DNA of 64,000 nt from Ignavibacteriales bacterium (GTDB lineage Bacteria > Bacteroidota > Ignavibacteria > UBA10030 > SZUA-254). Below the pieces are notes generated by a model. It did not search any database. It saw nothing but the letters and a program-made list of their open reading frames with translations, and had not been told where the DNA came from. Position numbers and translations under genes: made by a program. The stretch covers positions 186,001 to 250,000 of the forward strand of contig JACRMQ010000007.1 of NCBI GenBank assembly GCA_016214905.1, in the 5' to 3' direction. Of the stretch, positions 47,010 through 54,708 are shown one piece after another; positions within the stretch are counted from its first letter, which is position 1; the number at the start of each line of letters is the position of its first letter.

Positions 47010-47575
47010 TTCAACCATTCTAAAAATAATTTTTCTTTTTCATCTGGCGTGAGTGAATGATCTCCGCCTTTTAATGCTCGCTGGCGAAACGCTTCGTACA
47101 ATGTCACCGCGCAAGCGACCGACACGTTCAAGCTTTGAATCATCCCGGCCATCGGAATTAAAAAATTTTGATCTGCCAGTTTAGCGGCTTCATTCGATAC
47201 GCCGCGATGCTCATTTCCAAAAACGATAGCCACTTTCTTCGTCAAATCGAGCTCGTATAATGATTTTGATTTCTTTCCCATATGGGTTGCAAATATAACA
47301 TATCCCTCAGCATGAAGTGTATCGTAACATTCTTTGATTGTTGAATGTTTTCTTCGTTTCACCCATTTGCTCGCAGTGGCGGAACTTTTTTTTCCCAGTT
47401 TGGGGAATTCTTCATCGATGTATAAAAGATGTACTTCGTTAACACCAATCGCGTCGGCAGAACGAAGCATGGCGCTAACGTTGTGCGGATCGTGGATATC
47501 TTCCATTACAACTGTCAGATCGGATTGGCGATTCGCAATTACACGAAGAAATTTTTCGCGGCGGCGCTCTGTCAT
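47003..47575 (-). CDS. trmH: TrmH/SpoU-family RNA 2'-O-methyltransferase
   Basis: The 190-residue protein has the three SPOUT motifs: VVMEDIHDPHNVSAMLRSADA near the N-terminus, IVFGNEHRGVSNEAA and MAGMIQSLNVSVACAVTLYEA at the knot. It methylates a ribose in tRNA (G18 by similarity to TrmH) or rRNA using SAM. The small size and the SLNVSVA knot fit TrmH rather than RlmB. It overlaps the EamA transporter gene by four bases and is last in a three-gene minus-strand operon. Confidence 0.9.
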   Translation of the reverse strand: MTERRREKFLRVIANRQSDLTVVMEDIHDPHNVSAMLRSADAIGVNEVHLLYIDEEFPKLGKKSSATASKWVKRRKHSTIKECYDTLHAEGYVIFATHMGKKSKSLYELDLTKKVAIVFGNEHRGVSNEAAKLADQNFLIPMAGMIQSLNVSVACAVTLYEAFRQRALKGGDHSLTPDEKEKLFLEWLKK

Positions 47576-48456
47576 ATTTTTTCTTCCTGCTTTAACTGTA
47601 AAATACCGATCGCGAGTAAAACAAGAACAGCGCCGGCAATTTGAACAGCAGACAGCACTTCATGCACAATAAAGTATGCTGAGATTATCGCGACAATCGG
47701 TTCAAATGTGGCGGTAATGATCGCGCGCGATGCTGTTAGATATCTCATACCGGAAAAATATAAAGAGTGGGGAATCAGTATAGATATCATCGCAAAACCG
47801 AAAAATATTCCCCATGTTTCCAAAGAATATCCCGCACTAAGAATAATCCACGGCGGATTAATAATTGCCCAGAATATCGAAGCGAATAAAAAAGCATAAA
47901 CGAGGCAAGTCCAAACATTATATCGCTTCAATAAACGTTTCAGCCAGATGTTTGTAAAACCCCAGCAAAAAGCCGATGCGATTCCCATTAACAAACCAAG
48001 TTGATTAATTGATATGATTGAAAAATCTTTACCGACAACCGCGAAATAACATCCTACCAGAGATACAACGCTCGCAGTGATTTTTATTAAAGTGATTTTT
48101 TCTTCACGTGTTATCACCGCGTATAACAAAACAAGAAGTGGCGCTAAATATTGTAAGAGGATCGCCGTGGAGACGTTGGTTGAGGCAATTGTAAAATAAT
48201 AAGTAAAATTGGATCCTGCTGCACCAAGAATGCCGAGCATTGCGAATTTGTAGAAATCTTTGAATTGGACTTTTAAAAAATGTCTTTTGAAAATCGCAAA
48301 ATATGATAAAAGCGCGATGCAGGAAAATGTCATTCTGAGTTGCACGAGTGTTAGCGTATCCACATCGTGAGTGAACAGAAATTTTGCTATCGTTGCCGCG
48401 ATACCCCAAAAAGTTGTGGCAGCGAGTATTAAAAGATACCCCTTAAGTGATTTCAT
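47572..48456 (-). CDS. EamA/DMT-family transporter
   Basis: The 294-residue protein has ten hydrophobic helices in two EamA repeats, starting GYLLILAATTFWGIAATIAKFLF, and the conserved SRAIITATFEPIVAIISAYFIVHE near the end. Drug/metabolite family carriers export amino acids, nucleosides or other metabolites; substrate unknown. Overlaps its neighbours by four bases on each side, so it is translated as part of the operon with the TPR-like protein and TrmH. Confidence 0.9.
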   Translation of the reverse strand: MKSLKGYLLILAATTFWGIAATIAKFLFTHDVDTLTLVQLRMTFSCIALLSYFAIFKRHFLKVQFKDFYKFAMLGILGAAGSNFTYYFTIASTNVSTAILLQYLAPLLVLLYAVITREEKITLIKITASVVSLVGCYFAVVGKDFSIISINQLGLLMGIASAFCWGFTNIWLKRLLKRYNVWTCLVYAFLFASIFWAIINPPWIILSAGYSLETWGIFFGFAMISILIPHSLYFSGMRYLTASRAIITATFEPIVAIISAYFIVHEVLSAVQIAGAVLVLLAIGILQLKQEEKI

Positions 48457-49010
48457 TCTTCCGGCGGTTGGTTCGACTTCTGGTTGGTGCCTTCGTCAAA
48501 TTTACGTTTATAAAACATGCTCATCTCGTCGTTCCCGGATTGTTCGTAGAGATGCGCAAGCTTTTCATAAATTGGTAAAGGTTCCGGAACAGAGTTTACC
48601 CCTTGTTTTAGAAAATCGATAAGAAGATGAATCGGTGGTATTTTCAAATCGTGTTCATAACAATCTGCGGCATCTAGATATGGAGCCATAGCTTCCGGTT
48701 TAGCGGCAGAAGCTTTTTTATAATATTGGAGCGCAAGCTCGTAATTATCGTATACAGAGTGCATTACTTCAAACACACTTGCCAGCCACATGTACACATC
48801 GTAAGAAATATGAGAAAATTCTTTTGCTAATTTTTCACCGAAGAGCGAAAGCTCTTCTGCTTTCAGTGCTGAATTCCAAAACAACAATCTGTATAATTCT
48901 ATGTCGTCAATTCGTTGTTCTATCGCTTGTTCGAAAGCATCGAATATCTCATTGAATTCCTTCGAAGATTCGAATCGTTCCCTTATTTCATCTTGAGTTA
49001 GCTTAGCCAT
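48453..49010 (-). CDS. TPR-like helical repeat protein, function unknown
   Basis: The start is taken at ATG 49010 (MAKLTQDEIRERFESS), preceded by a purine-rich ACGGA, rather than at an ATG 60 bases upstream. The 185-residue cytoplasmic protein is alpha-helical with repeats such as YELALQYYKKASAAKPEAMAPYLDAADCYEHD and IYEKLAHLYEQSGNDEMSMFYKRKF, which fit tetratricopeptide motifs. Probably a scaffold. First gene of the operon with the EamA transporter. Confidence 0.7.
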   Translation of the reverse strand: MAKLTQDEIRERFESSKEFNEIFDAFEQAIEQRIDDIELYRLLFWNSALKAEELSLFGEKLAKEFSHISYDVYMWLASVFEVMHSVYDNYELALQYYKKASAAKPEAMAPYLDAADCYEHDLKIPPIHLLIDFLKQGVNSVPEPLPIYEKLAHLYEQSGNDEMSMFYKRKFDEGTNQKSNQPPEE

Positions 49011-49141
49011 TCCGTTAATATAATAAATTATCGACTTTGCCAAAATAACAAAGCGTTTCATGAAAATCAAGCCCCATCACTCGATTTGATAGTGTGGAAA
49101 TAATTCCGTAATTTTTGCAAACTTTAATAAAGGAGATTAAA

Positions 49142-49897
49142 ATGCAAGAAATACGCTCAAATCAGCAAGAACAGCCGATTTCATCGTTTATGGAGCGCGC
49201 TGTCGATATATTCGCCGCACCATCAAAAGTTTTTGAGGAAGTTGCTAGAGTCCCCGTCCAAAAATCATCATGGGTTCTGCCATACTTATTGATGCTCGTA
49301 CTTGCTTTGCTTACCACGTTTGTCATTCTATCCGACCAAACGCTCAGAGATCAAGCCCTGGAACCGCAAAGACAGGCAATGCAAGAGCGCGTGGATAAAG
49401 GTGAGATGACTCAGGAACAAATGGATCAAGCCACAGAGATGATGGAATCTTCAACCATGATTATCATATCCGGTTCGGTGATGTCTGTAATATATGTAAC
49501 CATCAGTATTTTCGGTGCGCCACTTATTTTTTGGTTAGCTATTAAAATGTTCTTCAAATCGAACGCACCTTATAAAAAATTACTCGAAGCATACGGACTA
49601 TCAACAATCATTGGTCTTCTGAATGTAATAGTTACATTATTGATGATGCAAGTTTTTGCTTCGATACTCGCGACACCGGGCGCTTCACTTTTAATAATGG
49701 GAAATTTCGACAGGAACAGTCTCGCGCACTCTATAATTGCTGCAATCAATTTTATCTCTATATGGCAAATGGTTGTTTTCGGAATCGGTCTTTCCAGATT
49801 ATCTAATAAATCTACCGGAGCCGGCATTGGAGTTTCTCTTGGTTTCTGGTTTTTGTGGATCATTGTTATTTCTCTCGTCGGATCGATGATGAGATAA
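49142..49897 (+). CDS. YIP1 family membrane protein
   Basis: The start is ATG 49142, eight bases after a strong AAAGGAG; an upstream in-frame start has no such site. The 251-residue protein has a cytoplasmic N-terminus with AVDIFAAPSKVFEEVARVP, the family signature, then about five transmembrane segments. An acidic loop (KGEMTQEQMDQATEMME) lies between the first two. YIP1 proteins in bacteria are of unknown role. Monocistronic by position. Confidence 0.85.
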   Translation: MQEIRSNQQEQPISSFMERAVDIFAAPSKVFEEVARVPVQKSSWVLPYLLMLVLALLTTFVILSDQTLRDQALEPQRQAMQERVDKGEMTQEQMDQATEMMESSTMIIISGSVMSVIYVTISIFGAPLIFWLAIKMFFKSNAPYKKLLEAYGLSTIIGLLNVIVTLLMMQVFASILATPGASLLIMGNFDRNSLAHSIIAAINFISIWQMVVFGIGLSRLSNKSTGAGIGVSLGFWFLWIIVISLVGSMMR

Positions 49898-49961
49898 AAT
49901 AATCTCAACACGGTAGCCGCAGTCACGATAAAAGTACACAATTTATTCTTCAGGAAATTTT

Positions 49962-51023
49962 ATGGAAAATATTAACCGCAGAAAATTTATTAAAACCACA
50001 GCGCTATCCAGCGTGGCGGTCGCAACATCGTCCATTTTAAATCTTGAATCGTTGGCATCTGCGAAAGGTGGGACTGCGGCTAAACCAATAGCCATATCAA
50101 GCGGCAACGGAACGAAGGCTCTGGAAAAAGCGATGGAGATGATTAAAGAAGGAAAAGACGCGCTGGATGCCGTAATTGCCGGCGTAAATATCGTCGAAGA
50201 CGATCCGAACGATATGAGCGTTGGATACGGAGGATTGCCGAACGAGGAAGGTGTTGTGGAACTCGATGCGGCTGTAATGCACGGACCAAGTTACAGAGCC
50301 GGTTCCGTGGCGGGTATCAGAAATATAAAAAACCCTTCGAAGGTTGCACGAATAGTAATGGAACGTACCGATCATGTCCTTTTGGTCGGAGAAGGAGCGT
50401 TGAAGTTCGCACGCGCGCACGGCTTCACCGAAGAAAACTTACTCACCGATCAAGCGCGGGAAGCGTGGTTAAAATGGAAAGAAAATTTAAGCAAAGAAGA
50501 CGATTGGCTTCCTCCGCACAAGATTGAAGATAAAGATATCGGACAGATTTTTGAAAAATATCTCCGGAATTACGGAACAATCCACATGAGCGCGCTCGAC
50601 ATGAACGGAGATCTATCGTGCGTTACCACAACAAGTGGACTTTCATTTAAAATTCCGGGACGCATCGGAGATTCACCGATAATAGGCGCCGGCTTGTATT
50701 GCGATAACGAAGTCGGCTCTGCCGGTTCAACCGGACGGGGCGAAGCGAATCTTTTAAACTGCAGTTCGGTCATGATTGTAGAATGGATGCGTCAGGGAAA
50801 ATCGCCCGAGGAAGCATGTTTGCTTGCCTGCAAACGCGTGAACGAACGATGCCGCGAAAAACGTTTGCAGGATGATCAGGGAAAATTCAAATATGGCGTA
50901 TCATTTTACGCGATCAATAAGAAGGGCGAGCACGGCGGCGCTAATATGCGCAGTGGCGGCTCATATCTTATTCACGACGGCACCGCGGTTAAGCGTATCG
51001 AATCTGCTTATCTCTTTAAATAA
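49962..51023 (+). CDS. N4-(beta-N-acetylglucosaminyl)-L-asparaginase (glycosylasparaginase family)
   Basis: The 353-residue protein has a Tat signal (NRRKFIKTTALSSVAVATSS) and belongs to the Ntn-hydrolase asparaginase 2 family. The alpha chain carries GGLPNEEGVVELDAAVMHG and the predicted cleavage site is before Thr in YGTIHMSALDMNGDL, near residue 206. GLYCDNEVGSAGSTGRGEANL is the beta-chain substrate site. It should cleave itself in the periplasm and release aspartate from glycosylated asparagine or from isoaspartyl peptides. Confidence 0.92.
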   Translation: MENINRRKFIKTTALSSVAVATSSILNLESLASAKGGTAAKPIAISSGNGTKALEKAMEMIKEGKDALDAVIAGVNIVEDDPNDMSVGYGGLPNEEGVVELDAAVMHGPSYRAGSVAGIRNIKNPSKVARIVMERTDHVLLVGEGALKFARAHGFTEENLLTDQAREAWLKWKENLSKEDDWLPPHKIEDKDIGQIFEKYLRNYGTIHMSALDMNGDLSCVTTTSGLSFKIPGRIGDSPIIGAGLYCDNEVGSAGSTGRGEANLLNCSSVMIVEWMRQGKSPEEACLLACKRVNERCREKRLQDDQGKFKYGVSFYAINKKGEHGGANMRSGGSYLIHDGTAVKRIESAYLFK

Positions 51024-51042
51024 TAAAAAAATATTTTATGGT

Positions 51043-51108
51043 AAAGGTAGGGTCTTCTCGAAGTGAGGCATTCGGCACAGGTTGCAGCCACCAACCTAGA
51101 CCTACTTT
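51043..51108. repeat. Nested-hairpin element A (51.0 kb)
   Basis: A closing stem AAAGGTAGGGTCT/AGACCTACTTT (two bulged G) contains the hairpin AGGTTG-CAGCCAC-CAACCT at 51079-51097. It lies just after the asparaginase stop. Together with element B it occupies much of the 364-base gap before the sigma factor gene; I see nothing else there apart from an AT-rich leader with GAGGGGGGATTT as ribosome site. Confidence 0.6.
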
Positions 51109-51142
51109 CTAATCAACCCCAATCGAAAACCAGCTACAGAGG

Positions 51143-51219
51143 AAGGTTCTCGAGTTAATAGTTTTATCATAGAGTATCGTGAGCCGAAGGCTCATCAGCC
51201 TCTGGCTGAAGAGAACCTT
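51143..51219. repeat. Nested-hairpin element B (51.2 kb)
   Basis: A perfect 9-bp closing stem AAGGTTCTC/GAGAACCTT encloses two perfect hairpins with 3-nt loops: GAGCC-GAA-GGCTC (51181-51193) and CAGCC-TCT-GGCTG (51196-51208). The layout matches the elements at 56.97-57.21 and 58.1-58.3 kb. Confidence 0.75.
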
Positions 51220-51387
51220 AAATACAACCCTGCCTGTAACTTCACACATCTTTCTTTCATCTTGCTACTCATCCCATATTTTTGTATTTTTTTGATGATC
51301 GTTATTATTAATATCCACCGTATTCGATTTTATTGAAGAAAATCACCTTTTGAGTTCTGTCTTGAGGGGGGATTTCAACATATTTTC

Positions 51388-51966
51388 ATGAGCAAACCAT
51401 ATCCAAACAAAACATATCGCGAGTTTGAAACAGAAGCCGTTCCGCATATGGACATTCTTTTCAACTATGCTCTCAGGTTGACGGGTAATCCTGATGATGC
51501 CAACGATCTTGTTCAGGAAACATTCATGAAGGCTTTCAGGTTCTGGGATAAGTACGAGAAGGGAACAAACATTCGCGCGTGGTTGTTTAGGATAATGAAA
51601 AATTCATACATCAACCGTTACCGCAAAGAAACAAAAGAACCGAACACTGTTGATTATGAGGAGATAGCCAACTTTTATAATACGATCAGGCATCAATATA
51701 CCGACCAGAACGATTTGCAGGAAAAAATATTCGGCGGACTGCTCGAAGATAATGTCGCACGCGCCATGGAATCGTTGCCCGAAGATTTTCGCACTGTCGT
51801 TATTCTATCGGATATAGAGGGATTAAGTTACGAGGAAATAGCCGAGTTTGTAGATTGTCCCATAGGTACGGTCAGATCGCGTTTGCACCGGGGAAGAAAA
51901 ATGCTGCAAGTAACTCTCTTCGATTACGCGAAAAAACATGGTTATATAACATCAAAAACAGCCTGA
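51388..51966 (+). CDS. ECF-type RNA polymerase sigma factor (sigma-70 family)
   Basis: The 192-residue protein has sigma region 2 (ALRLTGNPDDANDLVQETFMKAFRFWDKYEKGTNIRAWLF) and region 4 (LPEDFRTVVILSDIEGLSYEEIAEFVDCPIGTVRSRLHRGRKML), with no region 3: an extracytoplasmic-function sigma factor. No anti-sigma gene is next to it; the downstream gene is a TlpA-like lipoprotein. It may answer envelope or redox stress, which is inference. GAGGGGGGATTT lies upstream as ribosome site. Confidence 0.95.
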   Translation: MSKPYPNKTYREFETEAVPHMDILFNYALRLTGNPDDANDLVQETFMKAFRFWDKYEKGTNIRAWLFRIMKNSYINRYRKETKEPNTVDYEEIANFYNTIRHQYTDQNDLQEKIFGGLLEDNVARAMESLPEDFRTVVILSDIEGLSYEEIAEFVDCPIGTVRSRLHRGRKMLQVTLFDYAKKHGYITSKTA

Positions 51967-52099
51967 ATCGTGAATCCAAATACAGCATCCAATCGTACAA
52001 TAGATATAAAACGGCGGTATGATTTTAAAATTTTATGTTGACGCCCCACAGTCAACCGTTTTGATAATTCAGTATTAATATTATTTGAAAGAATTTTTT

Positions 52100-52666
52100 A
52101 TGAAATCGAAATATTTATTTTTTTCATTATTAGTTGCCATCGTTTTGATTACGGGTTGCGCGAAGAAAAAAGAACAATCGGGTGAAGTTGAATCTGCCGG
52201 TTCCAAGGCAGCGAATGTCTCAGAAATCTCGAACTTCGAAAAACGCGCAGACCTTGCACCCAATTTTTCATGGAAAGATAAAGATGGCAAAACGATATCG
52301 TTCGATACATTCCGCGGAAAAGTCACGCTCGTAAATTTCTGGGCAACATGGTGCGGACCATGCAAGCGCGAGCTTCCCGATCTGATTGCTCTAAGCAAAG
52401 AAATGGAGACCAAGGGAGTGAAGGTGATCGGAATTTCAACAGACCGCGGCTCAAACGTTATCGACGATGTAAAATCTTTCGTTTCCCAATCGGGCATAAC
52501 ATACCAGATTGTTATTTCTACCGAAGATCTTGAAGAAGCATACGGCAACATTCGGGTTATACCGACAACATTTTTAATCGATGCCGACGGAAAGATCGCC
52601 GAGACAATTGTAGGCGGGAGATCGAAAGAGCAATTCGCCGAAGCGATTAACGCCCTGCTGAAATAA
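52100..52666 (+). CDS. TlpA/ResA-like thiol-disulfide oxidoreductase lipoprotein
   Basis: The start is the ATG at 52100; a TTG at 52085 is an unlikely alternative. The 188-residue protein has a lipoprotein signal (lipobox LITGC) and a thioredoxin fold with FWATWCGPCKRELPD (CGPC active site near residue 87) and cis-Pro in RVIPTTFLIDADG. It is anchored on the periplasmic side and reduces disulfides; ResA/TlpA proteins keep CXXCH cysteines reduced for heme attachment, which would suit the cytochrome cluster 5 kb away. That link is inference. Confidence 0.93.
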   Translation: MKSKYLFFSLLVAIVLITGCAKKKEQSGEVESAGSKAANVSEISNFEKRADLAPNFSWKDKDGKTISFDTFRGKVTLVNFWATWCGPCKRELPDLIALSKEMETKGVKVIGISTDRGSNVIDDVKSFVSQSGITYQIVISTEDLEEAYGNIRVIPTTFLIDADGKIAETIVGGRSKEQFAEAINALLK

Positions 52667-52679
52667 TTTTTTTCTTTTG

Positions 52680-52729
52680 AAGACCTCCGGTTTTTCCTTA
52701 TTGATCTCAGTGAAAAAACCGGAGGTCTT
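52680..52729. terminator. Strong bidirectional terminator
   Basis: Arms AAGACCTCCGGTTTTT and AAAAACCGGAGGTCTT pair perfectly over 16 bases with an 18-nt loop, and T runs lie in both directions. It sits between the TlpA-like gene and the convergent small membrane protein gene. Confidence 0.9.
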
Positions 52730-52746
52730 ACAAGTTAATGACCGAT

Positions 52747-52929
52747 TTACGTTTTCGGAGTTTGCTCGGTTGCCTTTTTGGCGTTCTTCTTTCTCACCGC
52801 AAGCCCGAGAATGAAGAACACAACTCCTACGCTAAGATACGCAGCTCCTTTTTCGCTAAGCAAGGTTAACATGAGGAACATAAATGCAACTAAAAAGAAA
52901 GCATATCCTGATTCGAAGAACTTTTTCAT
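52747..52929 (-). CDS. Small two-helix membrane protein, unknown function
   Basis: The 60-residue product has two hydrophobic stretches (YAFFLVAFMFLMLTLLS and YLSVGVVFFILGLAV) and a basic, polar tail (RKKNAKKATEQTPKT). It is bounded by a strong terminator at its 3' end, which supports its being a real transcription unit. No family recognised. Confidence 0.6.
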   Translation of the reverse strand: MKKFFESGYAFFLVAFMFLMLTLLSEKGAAYLSVGVVFFILGLAVRKKNAKKATEQTPKT

Positions 52930-53044
52930 CCGATCCGCGTTTCTATTGTTAATGTAACTTCAAATGGTGCGCCACAAATGATTGCTACTGTTGTTGGGCG
53001 TTCGTTGTCAATTATCTGCTTATTTGAATACTTGGAAAAAAATA

Positions 53045-53830
53045 TCAATTGTTCTCTCTAATAGACTTTCGCCAATCCATCATTCCCTTATAGGTTGTTT
53101 CATAGGTAACACTATCAGCCATCACTTGCTCAAAATTCAGCCTCTTAACATTAATTAGATATTCCATCATCAGACCCCATACATAGTGAGGGCGATGTAC
53201 CTCTGCGGTTGGATTCCACCGGGAGTCGTCAAGATATATATCAATTCGTTCGGATATCGAGTAACCACTCTCTTTGGGTGCAACAAACTGGTTAACGCCA
53301 TACTCACAGTATCCTTCGGTTTTCCATTCCGGCAAAACCTTATCGGCAAAACTTCCGTAGGCGTCGGTTATATATCCATGCATGAGTTCATGGGTTGCCA
53401 CATGCACAACGCTTCCCTCACGTGTCAAATACTTAGGTTGTCCTCCGGTTTTAATTCTCAGTTCGTCAATGAAATCTTCATTTATATACGCACTGCCCAT
53501 AAAATGGAAGCCCATTATCCGGTTAGCTCGCACTGTCAGGCTGGAGAAAAAGGTAAACTTTTTCTGGCTTGAGCAAAGACAGAGATTGTATTTTCTAACA
53601 GGATCATAGATTGGGACCTCCTGAAGGTGTAGGAATACTTCAGACATAATGGAATCGGTTTTTTGTCCGATACGATTTTCACTGTATACGGTAATGGATC
53701 CGTACTGCTTTTCTTCCGAGAATAAAAGTCCGGGTGTCGACAGAATTAGTATGTCCAACAGGATCAATGCGATGATTCCCCCGACTATTGCTCCTGTCCA
53801 TTTGAATAATTTCTTGATAATCGTAGTCAT
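53045..53830 (-). CDS. Membrane-anchored HEXXH metallopeptidase-like protein
   Basis: The 261-residue protein has an N-terminal transmembrane segment (GAIVGGIIALILLDILIL). Near the middle THELMHGYITDAYG gives an HEXXH zinc motif (His147, Glu148, His151), and WKTEGYCEYG about 20 residues later offers the third ligand Glu, the layout of gluzincin peptidases. The enzyme should face the periplasm. I do not recognise a named family. It belongs to the minus-strand accessory island; the gap before its start is 118 bp. Confidence 0.7.
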   Translation of the reverse strand: MTTIIKKLFKWTGAIVGGIIALILLDILILSTPGLLFSEEKQYGSITVYSENRIGQKTDSIMSEVFLHLQEVPIYDPVRKYNLCLCSSQKKFTFFSSLTVRANRIMGFHFMGSAYINEDFIDELRIKTGGQPKYLTREGSVVHVATHELMHGYITDAYGSFADKVLPEWKTEGYCEYGVNQFVAPKESGYSISERIDIYLDDSRWNPTAEVHRPHYVWGLMMEYLINVKRLNFEQVMADSVTYETTYKGMMDWRKSIRENN

Positions 53831-53895
53831 CTTTTCATTAGGAAGAGAAGTCGATAATTATGATTTAATTATTCTGTCCATAAGATTACTTCTGT

Positions 53896-53957
53896 CTTCG
53901 CTCGCGGTATTCCGCTCGAAGAGTGGGACGAGCGAATGGTTGCGGCTGTTATGTGCC
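53896..53957. repeat. attC-like half site and nested hairpin at the 3' end of the HEPN-like gene
   Basis: On the plus strand TTCGCTCG (53896 onward) pairs with CGAGCGAA and encloses the small hairpins CGG-TATT-CCG and CTC-GAA-GAG. GTTGC-GGCT-GTTATGTGCC at 53939-53957 follows. The same core, with a different 4-nt spacer, lies inverted at 54568-54586 on the other side of the gene. The stop codon of the HEPN-like gene (TAA) lies in the core, as RYYYAAC boxes often do in integron cassettes. No GTT-type box is seen on its far side, so the site would be incomplete. Confidence 0.45.
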
Positions 53958-54572
53958 GTGTCGTAAACTGCCCTCAATTTCACACTCGACTTGTTTCTCC
54001 AATCGATCTAGAAGCTGCGAACTGACAGTTGAATCCGCAGATAGACTATAGATTAGCCAATCGTTTGTCGCCATCCTGCGCTTTGTGGGAGAGACAGTTT
54101 TCGCATCTGTCGGGATGGGGTAACGCCCTGCCCACAACACAAACTGCTCGAGTCTTTCAAGCAGTTCCTTCTCGTCCGAAGACAACGAGAAATTGATTTC
54201 CGATATTAGGCCCAGCAAGTCATGCCTCTTGAGCCGTTTCAGCTTACCGTTCTCAGTAACACGTGGATGGTGAATGACTGAAATCGCCTTAGCATAGTTC
54301 TCGATTGCATATCCAACCAAGAGCAAATAGATTGGGCCGATCTTTGGTTTCAGACAATCATCCTTTTCTGGGCGACCACTCGGTGGTTCGCCGTCAAAAT
54401 GAGGTCTGAGAATTGATGCTCCCTGCCTAAGCGATCTTGCATAGCCCAACCAATGCCTTGGATCGGAGGCGGCCGATTCATATATCCGTCGGAAGAGATT
54501 TGCGGTGATCTCTTCACCTTCCTTTTCGGTTTCTGCTTGCGTCTTGATCATAAAGTCACACCGGCATGGCAC
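53949..54572 (-). CDS. HEPN-like protein of unknown function
   Basis: The 207-residue protein (ATG 54572; ATG 54551, MIKTQAETEKEGEE, is also possible) is mostly alpha-helical. YLLLVGYAIENYAKAI followed by KLKRLKRHDLLGLI resembles the substrate- or partner-binding helices of HEPN-type proteins, and LFQFVLWAGRYPIP-like EQFVLWAGRYPIPTDA is seen in similar uncharacterised proteins. A clear RX4-6H nuclease motif cannot be assigned with confidence. The base composition looks richer in GC than its neighbours. It is flanked by inverted attC-like cores, so it may be a mobile gene cassette. Downstream of the repeat protein gene, with a 120-bp gap. Confidence 0.55.
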   Translation of the reverse strand: MPCRCDFMIKTQAETEKEGEEITANLFRRIYESAASDPRHWLGYARSLRQGASILRPHFDGEPPSGRPEKDDCLKPKIGPIYLLLVGYAIENYAKAISVIHHPRVTENGKLKRLKRHDLLGLISEINFSLSSDEKELLERLEQFVLWAGRYPIPTDAKTVSPTKRRMATNDWLIYSLSADSTVSSQLLDRLEKQVECEIEGSLRHGT

Positions 54573-54708
54573 ATAACGTGTGCAACAAAAATGCTGTTGC
54601 GAAGCGAACTCTTATTGACGAATTTCTTGTGAGTGTAGCAATAGTTCATTTTACATTTTTGTTGCTTTTAGTTGCAGTTGCCCATTTTCAATTTATAACT
54701 TGTTAGAT
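54568..54708. repeat. Candidate attC-like recombination site between the repeat protein and the HEPN-like gene
   Basis: Read on the minus strand, the site begins with ATCTAAC (54702-54708), a perfect RYYYAAC box overlapping the last codons of the upstream gene, and ends with GTTGC-ACAC-GTTATGTGCC (54568-54586). Inside, GCAACAAAAATG and CATTTTTGTTGC form a perfect 12-bp inverted repeat. The R/L-box spacing at one end (about 4 nt) suits attC; at the other end the inner box is farther away than usual, so the call is tentative. Confidence 0.45.
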
